Positions 1-12,344 are shown, numbered from the stretch's first letter. The stretch is 64,000 nt of DNA from Alopecurus myosuroides (GCA_028641055.1 CM054057.1:326560941-326624940); one strand, 5' to 3'. Notes: generated from the letters alone by a model not told the origin. Translations and numbers: made by a program.

Positions 1-3000
1 CCTCCTCAGAAGGAGATTCATTGGAGGGTTCCGGGTGACGAGACCCGGCCCACCCCCAATGCCGACGAGGTAATATGCTTTGTCGAGCACGTGATCTAGG
101 GGTTTCGCCCCCCGGGTCACTCCTTCTTCCCTGAAGTCCTCCGCCACTATGGCCTCCGGGTGTTCGACATAGGGCCTAACTCTATGTTGAACATAACCCA
201 CTTTACAGTTCTCTGCGAGTCTTATTTGTGCATCCCGCCAAATTTGGCTCTGTTTATCGAGCTCTTCCAATGCAAACCGTGCCACGAAAGCGGTGACGGG
301 GCCCTTTTGGCCTGCGGCGGGGTTTCCATCCAACGCCGCAAGAATTCTCCCATGCCAACTCTAAACTTAAATTCTCATGTTAAGCATTGGCAGCTTTCCT
401 TCTTTTATTGCCGGGATACCTCCCCACCCGGCGAACGGAAGTTGTCGGGTTATTCAGAGGGTCTCTTAGATCTTTCCGATACTTTTAATGCTTTTCCCCC
501 TGAGTCGGACAGGGAAGCCATCCAGCCCTACCTGCCAAAATAGCCGTCCTTTTCGCCCACGGTCTCACTGGGCTCAACCTAGTTAAAACTTGGGTAGATT
601 TCCGCATCCATCCCAATTCTATCCGCTCGAAGCTGATGTGCGAATACTCGGGGCACGTTACGGACGCGCTCTGTTACTCCTCGAAGAACTATCCGGCCGA
701 TGACACCAACAAGACCATCAAGAGCTTCCTGACCGAGAAGCTGGAGGTGATCAAGAATGTGGCCGGGTTAGCGCCGTTCACCCGGGATAACCCGGCTCCA
801 GCGGTAAATCCGATACTTACACATTTACTCTCGTACTTTGACTTGATACAACTACTAACTCCCATTTTCATGCTTTTATCTCAGGCCGACAATGTCTTCT
901 GGAGCATTGAGACCCCTCCCAACTCCGGGAACCCGGAGGAAGAAGAAGAAGAACCGGCCGACACCAACGAAGGTATCACCCGGAATCCAATCACCTCAAC
1001 CTTTATTACTTTGCTTTCCCATTTTTTCTCTCTTTCCAACTATATGCTTGCACCTTTCAGGGATGGATGATAAGGGTGACAAGGACGACCAGAAAGACTC
1101 GGAAGAAACCGAGAGTGACAAAAGCGAAATTGAGCCGGAGGTCGAGATTGGGGCCAAGAGGAAAACCCGTGGGGTCGTCTTCAAGGTTCCCTACTCTTCC
1201 ATGTCCTCAAAACCTTACTCTTTTGATAATATGCGCGAGCTTAACCGACAGTTATCAAATTCACCACACTTGAAGGATCCACCTCCACCCAAGCGCAGAG
1301 TAACCCGGAATTCCCCGGGCGAGGATCCCCTCAACCCGGGTATTCCTACATTCCCGGCTCGTCGTACTGGTATTTCTCCATCTCATCCCATCAACTCACC
1401 TCGAAAACACCCTTCCCCCAATCATCCACTAGCCGGACAGCTCCGGGTCTCACTCTCGGATTCTGTGACAGCCTCATCCGCGTCCAGCAGCTCGCTTCCG
1501 GCAGATTTCGTGGTGAATGCCGGGTAAGTCATATTTCCGGCTAAGCAATACTCTAGTCCTTTTGATAACCTTCAATTTTCGTTGCTGATCTCTTCTCTTT
1601 CCTTTCCTTAGCGCCCAGGTTACCATCAGTGACCCGGATATTATGGAAACGGACAACCGGGAGATGGAGGGGCCGACTGATGATATGGACGCCGCGACTG
1701 GCGGTGGTGTTGAAAACAACCAGGAGCAAGACCCCTCGGCTGACCCGGCTCGGCAGGAAGCCGGGTCTCCCAAGCCATCTGAAGAGGCTGAAGACGACGA
1801 CGTCGAGATCCTGGACACAAGGATGGGCTCTCCCAATCCGGACACCCAGACAGTCCGGGTCTCGACACCAAAGTCGGAGAAGGTTCGCCCGCCGGGTGAT
1901 CAAGCTGCCGGCTCTTCCGGTGTCAGGCCCGAAGATATGACTTTTTCCCAGATGCTTGAAGCCCTGCACACCTTGAGGGCTGATGAAGAAAATATCCTAG
2001 AAGCTTTGATAGCCAAACATGAGGTAAATCCGAATAACATTGCATGTATCCTTGTCTAGTCCCCAAGTTCCAAGTGAACTTATTGATAATTTGCTTGGAA
2101 CTTCGTAGTATATCCAACTGGTAGCTTGCTTTTTATCCGGCTAATCCTTCCTTGTGTCTCCACACAGGCCTTCGTGACCCACTCTGAGAAAGCATTGGCA
2201 AAGACCACCAAGCTCCTCGAGAAGGAGGCGGCTCTGCGTGAGTCGGCTGAAGCTGATGCTAAGAGGAGCGGGAAGATCACAAGGAAATATAGAAGGAGGG
2301 TTCATGCAGCAGAAGATGAACTGACCAAGCTTTCCGTTCAAATTGCCGACACATATCGTGCTCTGACCGGTACGATTCCTTAACTTGATAATTATAACCC
2401 AGATTCTCATTCTGATAATTAGTCGGATTTCCTTATTCGCTGCTTTTTCCTATTTTCTGCACGTCCGGATGATGTAACCCCGGACGAAGATGATATCGCC
2501 AAGCTGAAAACCATCAAGAGCACTATCCTGCAGCTCTGCGCCGGAATCAAATGGATCCTTCAGGACCTGAAGTGGCCGGGTGTCGGGCATGGCAACCTGA
2601 AGACGCTGCTTGACGCGTGCTCCACTATCCCCGAGTGGATTGAGCACTGGAGACGCTCGTCCTGCCGGGTTGGAGTAACCCGGGGGCTTGCACTGGCTAA
2701 GGCGTATTTTCCCAAACTCGAGCCGGCCAAGCTTGTAGGCGGGTTTCCAGAGTTCAACCACGACGGGTCCAGGTTCTCAGTGAAGAATTTCAAAGCTATC
2801 CAGAAGGAGGTTCGTCACTCGGCCAGTGTGATTGCCGATGGCTTGGATGCCAGTTCAATTACCCCCGCGTATGATGCTGATGAAAAGGCGATTAAGTCGG
2901 ATCTTCCCAAGCCATACGACATGCTGGCCCGATGGAAGGCGGAGGCTGCCCAGGCGAGAGAAGAGGCCGCGAAGAAGAAGGCTGAGGCCGATTCTGCGCC

Positions 3001-3160
3001 TGCTACCTCCACGCCAGTCGTCCCTCCTCCCGCGCGGGCCGGCACTACTACTGACCCGGGTGCTTCCGCTACCAAGAACGCTGAAGGCCAAGGCAAGGAG
3101 CAAGACCCGGCTGCCAAGGGCAAGGGCAAGATGGACGACTCGGCCCAAGATGCCGAGTGA
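1..3160 (+). pseudogene. Antisense spliced gene of element A, 'putative gypsy-type transposon' domain protein, 5' end missing
   Basis: A + strand gene opposite to the gag-pol of element A. Codon-consistent exons can be joined: up to 803, 885-972, 1061-1523, 1612-2023, 2168-2369 and 2463-3160. Introns are 80-145 bp, start with GT and end with AG, except the last, whose acceptor reads AC (2461-2462). Splice phases (0, 1, 2, 0, 1) match at every junction. The N-terminal part (about 1-800) resembles the plant domain annotated 'putative gypsy type transposon' (Pfam Transposase_28 type), with the stretch FVEHV...FFPEVLRHYGLRVFDIGPNS. The middle is acidic and proline-rich. The C-terminal exon has an Ala/Lys/Glu-rich coiled-coil-like stretch (2930-3000) and ends GKGKMDDSAQDAE-stop. 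Damage: in-frame TAG at 97-99, a frameshift at about 537-542, and the lost acceptor. Molecular function is unknown; despite the domain name I see no transposase motif. Confidence 0.72.
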
Positions 3161-4305
3161 AATTTTTATCCGCGACCGTCTTAGGAACATTATCCGGCCG
3201 ATGGGCCTTAAAACAATTATTCTTTTGATGGCGCGCATGTGCGCTTTATGATACTACTATCGTGGCTTGTGATGCATTTTGATACCTTAATATATCTCGT
3301 GGCCCTTCTGGCCTTTTGCTTGAATTTGATATTTCTTAGCTTTGAGTTTTTTTTTCCTTGATTTCTGAATTTCTACTATGATTCCTATTGTGAGACTCGG
3401 TTTCCGGGTCTCGTGGGTTTTGACTAGTGGACTTTTTTCTAAGTCCCCAAGTCCCCAAGACTCGGATTTTTGGGTTTTTGAGCTGAATAGCTAGATAATT
3501 TGTTTCTGTTTTCAAATTCCCGAGTCCCCAAGGCCCGAAATTCCGAGTCTGGGGTATTGGGTCTTTCAAAAGGAACAAATTGTTACGTTCTAAGCCCAAA
3601 ACCTAATGCCGTTTCACATAGGTTTTGAAGTTATGCTTAATAAACTTTGAGCTTCCGGTTGTTAACCTTGTACTCTGCACAACTTGTGGTTTAGATGACC
3701 CTTTTGACTCTCTTGTACTGTAAGCCGGCTTTCGCGTGGATAATCATGTTGCTATAGCTGTATGAAGACAGGGTCAGGCAAGTCCCATTGGGCATCATGA
3801 CTGATTGTAATCATACGCTAGCGAATCATGCCACTTTAGTGCGAGTCACATCGAGCTTAAGTAAGAAAAATCAAGAAAGTTTGGCTCCTTTGTCCGGTTA
3901 TAAGCTTGCAGCCGTACTCGTTTGCAAGTAATCGGCCCTTATAACTCATAGGCATCATGGCCGGGTCTTTGAGTTTGTAACTGTGCTATTCAAGCAATCA
4001 GCCCCCAGGACCTAAATATATGCAATTTACTAAAGAAACTAATGTACTAAGAATAATAAATAATACTTACCTGGAAAAAGAAATAAAAACACAACAGAGA
4101 TAACAAAGAAACTTGATAAAAAACACATGAAAAGGAAAGAATATGTTGTTTAACCATCTCTTTATTGATATGAGAAAAGTTAGGTCAGCAAGCCGCCTCA
4201 TTAAAAACCCTCCAGTCCCCTCAGGTACCCTGGATAGGAAAAGAGTGCGTGTGAAACCTGCTGCCTGTTACATCGTGTAATTTTCACTTGTAAGTCTAGT
4301 CTAGA
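3161..4305. other. Non-coding spacer of element A between antisense gene and pol
   Basis: About 1.1 kb between two convergent reading frames: the antisense gene ends at 3160 on the + strand and pol ends at 4306 on the - strand. No open frame of interest is visible. The left part (3340-3600) is T-rich with repeated 'agtccccaag'-like phrases. Both transcripts would have to terminate here or overlap. No clear poly(A) signal could be assigned. Confidence 0.6.
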
Positions 4306-5676
4306 CTAGGTATAGTAGGGACGCAGCTGAGCTACGTTCCAAGCTCTTTCTCTGTCTTGCATAGATGAAGTGGTATGGGCGGTGTCATTAACCGTTGCCG
4401 ACTCTTCCCTTGCATCTATCAAGTAATATGATCCGTTATGCAGATTCCGGCTTATGATGAACGGTCCCTCCCATGGTGGGGATAACTTGTGTTTTCCTTC
4501 CTTTTACTGTACTAGGCGCAGAACCAGGTCTCCTTCCTGGAAGACCCGGGTTTCGACTCTGCGGCTATGATATCTCCTCAGATCCTGCTGGTATATGGCT
4601 GATCTTTCCAAAGCTTGTTCCCTGTATTCTTCTAACATATCCACGGCGTCCTGCCGGGTCTTCTCGTTCTCCACCTCGACGTAAGCCGATACTCGAGGCG
4701 AGTCGTGGATGATATCACTCGGCAGCACCGCTTCTGCGCCATAGACCATGAAAAACGGTGTCATCTGAGTAGATCTGTTAGGTGTAGTGTTAATACCCCA
4801 AACCACTGAAGGTAACTCCTCAACCCATGCTCCAGTAGCTCTGATACATGGGACTCGTAATCGTGGCTTTAATCCACGAAGTAACTCCTGATTCGCCCTC
4901 TCCACTTGTCCATTGGCTTGTGGATGAGCTACGGAAGCTATGTCAAGCCGGATTCCGTTGTTGGCACAAAATTTCTCCATCTCGCCAAGGGACATGTTGG
5001 TTCCATTGTCGGTAATTATGCTGTGGGGATACCCGAACCGATAGATAATCCTTTTCAGGAACTTGACTGCTGTAATTGCTTCACAATTGGTAACTGGCAT
5101 GACCTCAACCCACTTGGTAAACTTATCAACAGCCACTAAGAGATGTGTCTTTTTGCAAGGTGACATGTGGAAGGGGCCAACCATATCCATACCCCAAACC
5201 GCAAACGGCCAAGTTAACGGGATAGTCCGCAATTCCATAGCCGGCACATGGGTTTGGCGAGCGTACCTTTGACATCCGTCACACCTTGCCACCAAGCGCT
5301 CCGCGTCTGCTAGGGCCGTGAGCCAGAAGAAACCATGTCGATAAGCTTTGTCCACGAGGGATCTTGTGGATGCATGATGCCCGCAATCGCCTTCATGGAT
5401 CTCCTTGAGGATCTGTCGGCCTTCTTCTGGTGCTACACAGCGCAAAAAGACTCCTGCTGCACTTCTTTTGTACAACTCCCCATTGATGATAGAATATCCT
5501 TTTGCTCGCCTCGGAATTTGTCGTGCTAATACCTCCTGCTGTGGTAACTCGCCCCGTGATAGGTAGGCCAGGAACGGCTCTGTCCACTCGGGAACAGCAC
5601 GTACTGTGGCCACGAGCTCCAAATCCGGGTCTTGATTTGCCAGTTCTTCCTCAGACTCGGTTTTAACTGATGGTCG
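4306..5676 (-). pseudogene. Element A integrase segment of pol (in frame with gag-pol, behind a stop codon)
   Basis: This segment continues the gag-pol frame exactly; only the TGA at 5677-5679 separates them. It holds the integrase zinc-binding region (HEGDCGHH then CDGC) and the catalytic core with all three acidic residues in context: WGMDMVGPF, IITDNGTN and PQANGQVERANQ. After a TAA at 4504-4506 the same frame continues through the conserved tail (LSPPWEGPFIISR, then WNVAQLRPYYT) to a natural TAG at 4306-4308. The tail therefore belongs to the gene. The product would insert the cDNA copy into the genome. No chromodomain is visible after the core, as expected outside the chromoviruses. Confidence 0.88.
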
Positions 5677-8600
5677 TCATAGCTCATCCAGGAAAACATT
5701 AGGTGGAACCGGCTCTCTGCGCGAGCCGAGTCTGGCGAGTGCGTCTTCTGACTCGTTTTTTCTTCTGTCTATGTGCCCCACCTCATACCCGGAAAAACAT
5801 CCGGCAACCCTGTCCACCTCTCTGCGGTATGCTGCCATAGTTGTATCTTTTCTATCCCAAGTTCCTGAGACCTGCTGTACCACAAGGTCCAAATCTCCAA
5901 ACCATCGTATCCTCTTAATGTTCATCTCCTTGGCTACCTTTAAGCCGTGCAATAGGGCCTCATACTCGGCCACGTTATTGGAACAATCAAAGTGAATCTG
6001 CAACACGTAACTTAACTTGTCTCCTTTGGGTGATGTTAGCACCACTCCAGCTCCTGATCCCTCGTATTGCTTGGAACCATCAAAGTGCATTATCCAAGAC
6101 TCGGAGTTTGGAGCCATGGTGGGCATGCCTGTGTGAGTCCAATCGTTAATGAAATCAATTAGAGCTTGAGATTTGATTGCTGACCTGGGCTCGTAGTTGA
6201 TGTGATAATCTCCCATCTCGATCGCCCACTTGGCTATTCTACCCGTTGCATCCGAGTTTCTGATGATATCCGACATTGGTATAGAGCTAACCACTGTTAT
6301 GGGGTGTTCCTGAAAATACGGCTTCAATTTCCGGATGGCCATGAAGACCCCGAAAACCAACTTTTGCCAATGTGGGTAGCGCTGCTTTGCTTCTGATAAT
6401 ACCTCACTGACGTAATAAACCGGCCTTTGGACCGGGTGATCTTTTCCATCCTCCTTACGCTCGACGACAACCACTGCACTAACCGCCCGGGGCCCCGCCG
6501 CAACGTATAATAACATGGGCTCTTTAGGACCCGGAGCTGCTAGGACTGGTGCCTCAGATAGTTGCTTTCTTAGTGCCTCGAATGCCTCATCCGCCTCTTG
6601 GTCCCAAACGAACTTATCGGATTTCCTCAAGAGCCAGTACAAGGGTATTGCCTTCTCTCCGAGTCTTGATATAAACCGGCTCAGCGCTGCTACGCACCCC
6701 GTAAGCTTCTGTATGTGCTTCGGGTTTTCCGGCTTTTTCAGACTTTGGATCGCTTTGATTTTATCCGGGTTTGCTTCAATCCCTCTCTCTGAAACAATGA
6801 AACCGAGTAACTTCCCTGCTGGGACTCCAAATACACACTTTGTCGGGTTAAGTTTCATCTGGTATCTTCTCAGGTTCTTCAATGTTTCCTTTAGGTCATC
6901 AATAAATGTTTCTGCCTTTCTGGTCTTGATCACCACGTCATCCACGTAAGCATGAACGTTGCGTCCAATTTGGTCCTCAAAGCACTTCTGAATGCACCGC
7001 TGATAGGTTGCGCCGGCGTTCTTCAGTCCAAAGGTCATTGTTTTGTAACAAAAGGCTCCAAAAGGGGTTATGAACGACGTTTTTTCCCAGTCTTCCTTCT
7101 TGAGCTTGATCTGATGATACCCGGAATATGCATCCAGGAAGCATAATAGGTCACTTCCAGCCACTACATCTATGATCTGATCTATCCTTGGAAGTGCGAA
7201 CGGATCCTTTGGGAAATGCTTGTTGAGACTCGTATAATCAATGCACATCCTCCACTCATTGGTCTTTTTCATCACGAGAACCGGATTTGCTAGCCATTCC
7301 GGGTGAAACACTTCCATGATAAAGCCGGCCGTCAACAGCCGGGCAATTTCTTCGCCGATAGCCCTTCTTCTTTCCTCATTCATCTTTCTCAGCCCCTGCT
7401 TCACGGGCCTGGACTTGGGATCGACGTGCAAACTGTGCTCTGTCAACTCTGTAGGGATACCCAGCATATCGCTAGGTGTCCAAGCGAACACATCCTGATT
7501 TGAACGAATAAACTCCACAAGTGCTTTTTCCTGCTCATCATCCAAGTTAGATCCTATGGCAAATTGCTTGGACGGATCACCTTCGATGAAGGCCACCATC
7601 TTAGTATCTTGTGCTGCTTTGAATTTTGCTCTCTCATCCTCAGTGTTTGGTCTCTTCAGCGCTGTCCTGTCATCCGGGTCTACCTGAGACCGGTAGTATT
7701 TAAGCTCCTCCTTTCTACAGGCTTGTTCTGCCAATGCCGCATCTCCTTCGTCACACTCAGCCGCTATATCCCGGCTCCCATGTATGGTGATGGTATGTTT
7801 AGGACCCGGGATTTTTAGATGTAGGTACACGTAACATGGCCTGGCCATGAACTTGGCGTAAGCCGGCCTCCCAAATAGCGCGTGATAAGGACTGCGCAAC
7901 TTCACCACTTCGAACGTGAGCCACTCCACCCGTAAATTGTCCTTTGATTCTCCGAAGGCAACCTCCAAGGTAATCTTTCCTTCAGGGCACGCTGAGTGAC
8001 CCGGCACTATTCCGTGAAAAACTGTTGAACTTTTCTGTAGTTGAGACTCCTTGAGACCCATGCGTAAGAAAGTTTCCCAATATAGGATGTTGATGCTGCT
8101 TCCACCGTCCATTAAGACCTTTTTCAGTTCATAACCATTAACCTGTGGTGCAACTACCAATGCTAGCACTCCCGGGTGTTCTATTCTTTCCGGGTGATCT
8201 CTTCTGCTCCACGTTACATCTTGCTCGGACCACCTCAGGTATCTCGGGACAGCTGAGGAAACCGAGTTTATTGCCTTCTTTAGTATCTTTCTATCCTTGT
8301 TAGAAATTCCTGTGGTGTGAACGTGGTATTGGCCCAATTGCTTGGGGTTGGCTTGGAAACCTCCAGCTCCTCCCTGGTTATTACCCGGATTCCCAACTCC
8401 CGGGTTGCCTGCTGGGGGTGGGCCGTTGCCCGGGTTTCCACCCGGACCCGGTCCTCCTCCCCGGCCTGCACCTCGCATAGCCTTGTTCACCTCCTCGTTC
8501 TTCCATCTCTGCAAGTCCGCAAATTGCTCCAATGAGTGGTTAGCTGGCCTTCCGTTCCTGCTGTGTTTCGGGCACGCCATTCTGAAGATATCCCAGTTGT

Positions 8601-10968
8601 TGCCCGACCTTGGTGGCCCTTGATAATTTCCTCCATTATGATTTCCTGCGTTGAAATTTCCTTCTGCCCTGGGCCTTGAAGACCCGGCTTCTGTGCTGGC
8701 GACAAACTCGGAATTCCCCTCGAACGGGCGCTTGTTCTGGTTGTTCCCATTGTTACCTCCATGGTTACCCGGCGTAGATCCATTGTCGGTTCTTCCATTA
8801 TTGCCTGTATTTGCTTTTGCTTTCTTGCCATCAACGTCCTCTTCCGTGGTATCCGTTGCAGCGTGTTTGTTGCACGCATCCATTAGTTCTCCCATTGTAA
8901 CTTCTGAAGCATTCCGACTGGATTTCATGCGAGTTAATTTTTGCACTAAAGGTGTATACTTGCATGTCTTGGTCATAGCCTGCAATGCATCTTTCGGTTG
9001 AATATCTGTAGATGAATGCAATATCTCCATAACCTGGCGCACCCAGCTGCGCGCCGACTCTCCCTTCTTTTGTACACACCGTTCCAGATCGTCGATGGTA
9101 AACAACTTCCTGCATGTTCCGTGAAAGTGCTTGATAAACGCAGTTTTCAACTCTCCCCATGACTTGATAGATCCTTCCGGTAAATTGTTGAACCACAACT
9201 TTGCTGCTCCTTCCGACATCATTAGATACATGAACTTGGCCTGAAGGTTTTCAGACACGTTGCGAATCGACATAGCCATCTCGTAACTGCTCAACCATGT
9301 TTCTGGATCCATAGTCGGCTCATAGTTCACTACTTTACCCGGTTCCTTGAATTTATCCGGGTAAGCCTCAGCCCTTATGTTATCCGTCAGACACTTGGGC
9401 CCAGCGAGATTAGTCGGTACTGGCCTCACCCGTGAAACATGCGATGCTGCGGGGGGTACGGCTGGACGTGGCGCTGCCGCTGGTCCATGCACCGCAGACC
9501 CGGCCGCGGCTCTCCTAGCCCTGGAACTATCCACAATAGCTTGTGCTGCTGATACTGCTGGTGCTGCTTGCACGCGGGGAGGAGGCGGCATTTGCTGCTG
9601 CTCTGCCCTCCGGCGCGCTGAACTTGTTTGCATATTGCCGGCGTTGCCGTGTTGCTGGCTGATATAAGGTGTTCCATGCATTCCACTCCTGTTATCCGGG
9701 TAATTAACCTGCTGAGCCACTGCCGTATGCAATAAATCGATCGCCCGTCGGGTCTGCTCCGCATGGGGTGACTCTCTTACGGGGATCTGATTCAATGCTA
9801 ATGTTGCGGCATATACATTATCCATGGGGTTATTGAAGTGACCTGGTGGTGTACGAAATTGTGATGGTGGTGGTGGTAGCGCTGTGTTGCCGACGGGGGC
9901 CCCAGTTTGCAGTGTGGGTAACCCGGCCTGCACGTTTGCCGGCTGTCCTGCTCCAGTTGCCGGTTGATGCACAGTTTCCTGATTCACAGCCGGAATCGGT
10001 TGATCCTGGGGTGTGATGAATAGTGCGTTAGGGTTTATGACTCCTCCCATCGCCGGTAATCTTGTCTGATATCTCTGATGCACCCTGCTTGTCTCGGCTC
10101 GGAGCCGGTTCTCCAGCGTGTCCAGTTCACGTTGGCGCGTGGCTACCCCTTGCTTTTCTGCTTCTACATCTCTTCTTTGTTGCTCTAGCGCGCGGCGTGC
10201 TACCTCCAAGTCCCTGGCACGTGCCGCGGCGTTTTCCGGGGTTATCACAGTAGCTAACACTGTTGGGTCCAAGACAATATTGTTACTGAACAGGGCCGGG
10301 TGTTGCGGATTCGAAGGACCTGCCCCCGGCGTCCTGTGAGCCAAGAACCCAAACATATTTGCCTGCATCTCGCTGTCTGCCGCTCGGCTGGTGACTGAAG
10401 CCGACTCTCCGTCAACCCGGGTCAGAACCGGATTTCCTTCAGTCGGATTTTGCTGCTGGGCCAATGCTTGCGCCGCTCCGACCGCGGCCGTAGTCACGTT
10501 CCCCTGATTGAGGTTGGTTGCGGGGGCCGTGTAGACCGCGACCTGGCGCGCAATGCTTGGCGAAGACTCATACTCCTCCTCATCGTAGCTATCTTCCTCG
10601 TACCGGTCCTCCAGCAGGTGCAAGATAGACTCGGTATCATCCTCCCTTACGACCCGGCCACGCGGGGTCCATGCCGGCTCCTCCGGCTGTTCCTTCTTCG
10701 TGGTGGGCTCCTCTGTCGGATCCACCGTCCCGACCGATTCTTCTCCGTCCGACTGAACGTGGGTGGCCTCTCCTGACACAGAATCAAATCCAAAATCGTC
10801 AGGGATTGAACCGAACGCACGTACCATGCCGACGAAGACGTTGACCCGGCCGATCGTGATGACGGATCCGGATTCGAGCAGATCCGACTCTGGCCCCCAG
10901 CCAAAATCGTCCACCATCTTCTCTCCTTCAGGGTTGGTGTAGATCTCGCCGACGACGAGGTTCTTCAT
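5677..10968 (-). pseudogene. Element A gag-protease-RT-RNase H polyprotein
   Basis: One long open frame. I place the start at the ATG at 10968 (MKNLVVGEIYTNPEGEK), the first after the primer-binding site; an upstream ATG at 11157 lies inside the LTR. Domains in order: a Pro/Gln-rich N-terminal half; a retrotransposon gag domain (about 9400-8850, e.g. AKLWFNNLPEGSIKSWGEL); a Gly/Asn-rich linker (about 8780-8370); an aspartic protease with the active site VLMDGGSSINIL (about 8085-8115); reverse transcriptase with MCIDYTSLNKHF, CFLDAYSGYHQI and YVDD (6937-6948); and RNase H with MHFDGS, NVAEYEALLHGL, GDLDLV and NESEDALA, so the acidic catalytic set is present. The frame ends at a TGA (5677-5679) between RNase H and integrase. 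It gives the particle protein and copying enzymes. Apart from that stop I see no frameshift over more than 5 kb. Confidence 0.93.
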
Positions 10969-11011
10969 GTTCTCCCGAGCTTCTCCCGTGATGTAAACAC
11001 CCTTGGACGTA

Positions 11012-11030
11012 GGCCCCACGGTGGGCGCCA
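11012..11030 (-). other. Primer-binding site of element A
   Basis: Read on the minus strand: TGGCGCCCACCGTGGGGCC, 2 bp inside the LTR end. It starts with TGG, complementary to the universal CCA end of tRNAs, and lies where minus-strand DNA synthesis would be primed. I did not assign the tRNA species. Confidence 0.8.
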
Positions 11031-11032
11031 AC

Positions 11033-11521
11033 TGTAATGGGATAATCACGGCAGACGTTACCGGGGGTAACTTATCTTGGGGCAAATCGACTCTGGTGTT
11101 TGGGAGAGGGTTTAGCTCAAGGGAAACCATGGTGATATGCGATCCGGTAGCCGGCAATCAAGTCGTCGAGTCTACGATCTAAATATACTATCTCGATACT
11201 TGTGTTACAATGGATACTCGATATCTCACAATCTCTATCTTGTAAACCTGTGTCTCTGGTGAACTCGTCGATCTAACCCTAGGGGACCGGCTTATATAAT
11301 CCCCGGATCCCCTGGCTTGCTACCCAAGGCGTACTTGGAATCCTACCCGGACACTACTTACAAAACCCTAACCTTCCTTATCGGAACCCACAATCCGGGT
11401 TACGAGGCCTACACTCCTGGGCCTTCTAGAAGCTCCTTTTCCTTAAGTCGGGTCTTGCACGGCGTCCTTCGGGCCGAGTTACTCCTTGACGTTAGCATAC
11501 CGGGTTATCATCCCTCCATCA
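11033..11521 (-). repeat. 5' LTR of element A (489 bp)
   Basis: Read on the minus strand it starts TGATGGAGGGATGATAACCC and ends in TTACA next to the primer-binding site, so it has TG...CA ends. A TATATAA box lies at 11292-11298 on the minus strand. The right boundary is confirmed by the related solo LTR at 55810-56274, which shares the ends and inner blocks such as GGTAGGATTCC and TTACCCCCGGTAACGTCTGC. Confidence 0.88.
11292..11298 (-). promoter_or_regulatory. TATA box of the element A LTR
   Basis: TATATAA on the minus strand, about 260 bp upstream of the inner LTR end, followed by a leader-like stretch. The solo LTR of the same family has TATATAAA at the matching place (56036-56043). Assigned by motif and position only. 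Confidence 0.6.
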
Positions 11522-11526
11522 GTTAC

Positions 11527-12340
11527 TGTCACTCCCAAGTCACCACCACTCCATTATGCTACCGGTGATCACCTTACATGCATTCCCCAACATATGCGTG
11601 CACTCATATATTGTACATAAAGACAATCATAGAAGATAACAAACTTGTATGCAACCAATCAACGAACTATTTCACCATTGCCAAGAACAATTCACTACTC
11701 AAACATAGACGGGGAGACACAATACATCAAGGGAATATAAAATTGCATCATACATCGTGTTTGCCAAGAGATTACAGTGGAGAGATGGAGCTGATCTTGC
11801 TATAGATGTTGATGATGAACACGCCGGAGGGGGGTGGAGCCCTCCGGGGGTGATCCCGGCGGCGTTTCCCCCCTCCGATCTTCTCCGGCGGCAGCCTTCT
11901 GTCTCTCTGTTTCGTGGTTTCATCTCTCGGCGCCGCCTCCTCCTCGAAAAGGCCAGGGGACCCTTTATATAGTCATTTTTAGGTCACGGGACACTCGGGA
12001 GAAGAAAGATCGACGGCATCGGAGCCACGGGGGCAATGAGGGGGCCTCTCACGCGGCCAAGGAATCTGGCCGCGTGGAGGGTCCTCTTTGCCACCTGGTT
12101 GCCCTTTTGGCCCTCTACTTTGGCCCATGGTCTTCGCCTCGAAAATTCTGAACCGTGCTCGTTGGCCTTGCCCTTTTTGGAGTCCCGAAGCTCCCGAAAA
12201 GTCTGAAACACTAAAAAGTACGTTTTCTGGAAAAACAGGGTTAGAACCAAAAGAAGGGGGATTGTTTAGAAAATCCCCCAAATCATTATAAAACATGAAT
12301 ATAAGTTGCTAATATGTAGGAAAAAAAGTAATAACATGCA
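11527..12340 (-). repeat. LTR-like fragment of a Gypsy element, family not assigned
   Basis: No coding sequence. On the minus strand the layout is like an LTR promoter: an A/T-rich start, a GC-rich block (11830-12130), TATATAAA at 11964-11971, then a leader with CCGCCGGAG-type repeats. It does not match the 5' LTR of element B (38352-39848), though it sits where the 3' part of B should be. It may be a truncated LTR of a related Athila-type element joined to B by deletion. Element A inserted at its left edge. Confidence 0.55.
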
Positions 12341-12344
12341 AAGT

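Larger units (their letters stand above)
1..11521 (-). mobile_element. Element A: Tat-like Ty3/Gypsy LTR retrotransposon, 3' LTR beyond the window
   Basis: Read on the minus strand the order is 5' LTR (11521-11033), primer-binding site, gag, protease, reverse transcriptase, RNase H, integrase (to 4306), spacer, then a gene in the opposite orientation (1-3160). Protease-RT-RNase H-integrase order defines Ty3/Gypsy. An antisense gene between pol and the 3' LTR is known from the plant Tat/Grande/Retand group, so that placement is by analogy. The right flank is GTTAC (11522-11526), the presumed TSD, but its partner is outside the window. The polyprotein frame is almost intact. It is broken by two in-frame stops, so this copy is probably not autonomous now. 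LTR age cannot be estimated because only one LTR is present. Confidence 0.93.

Noticed and set aside
5771..10776. + strand open frames opposite gag-pol of element A (up to 144 codons)
   Set aside because: Shadows of the real minus-strand frame, without domains or splice sites, unlike the real antisense gene at 1-3160.
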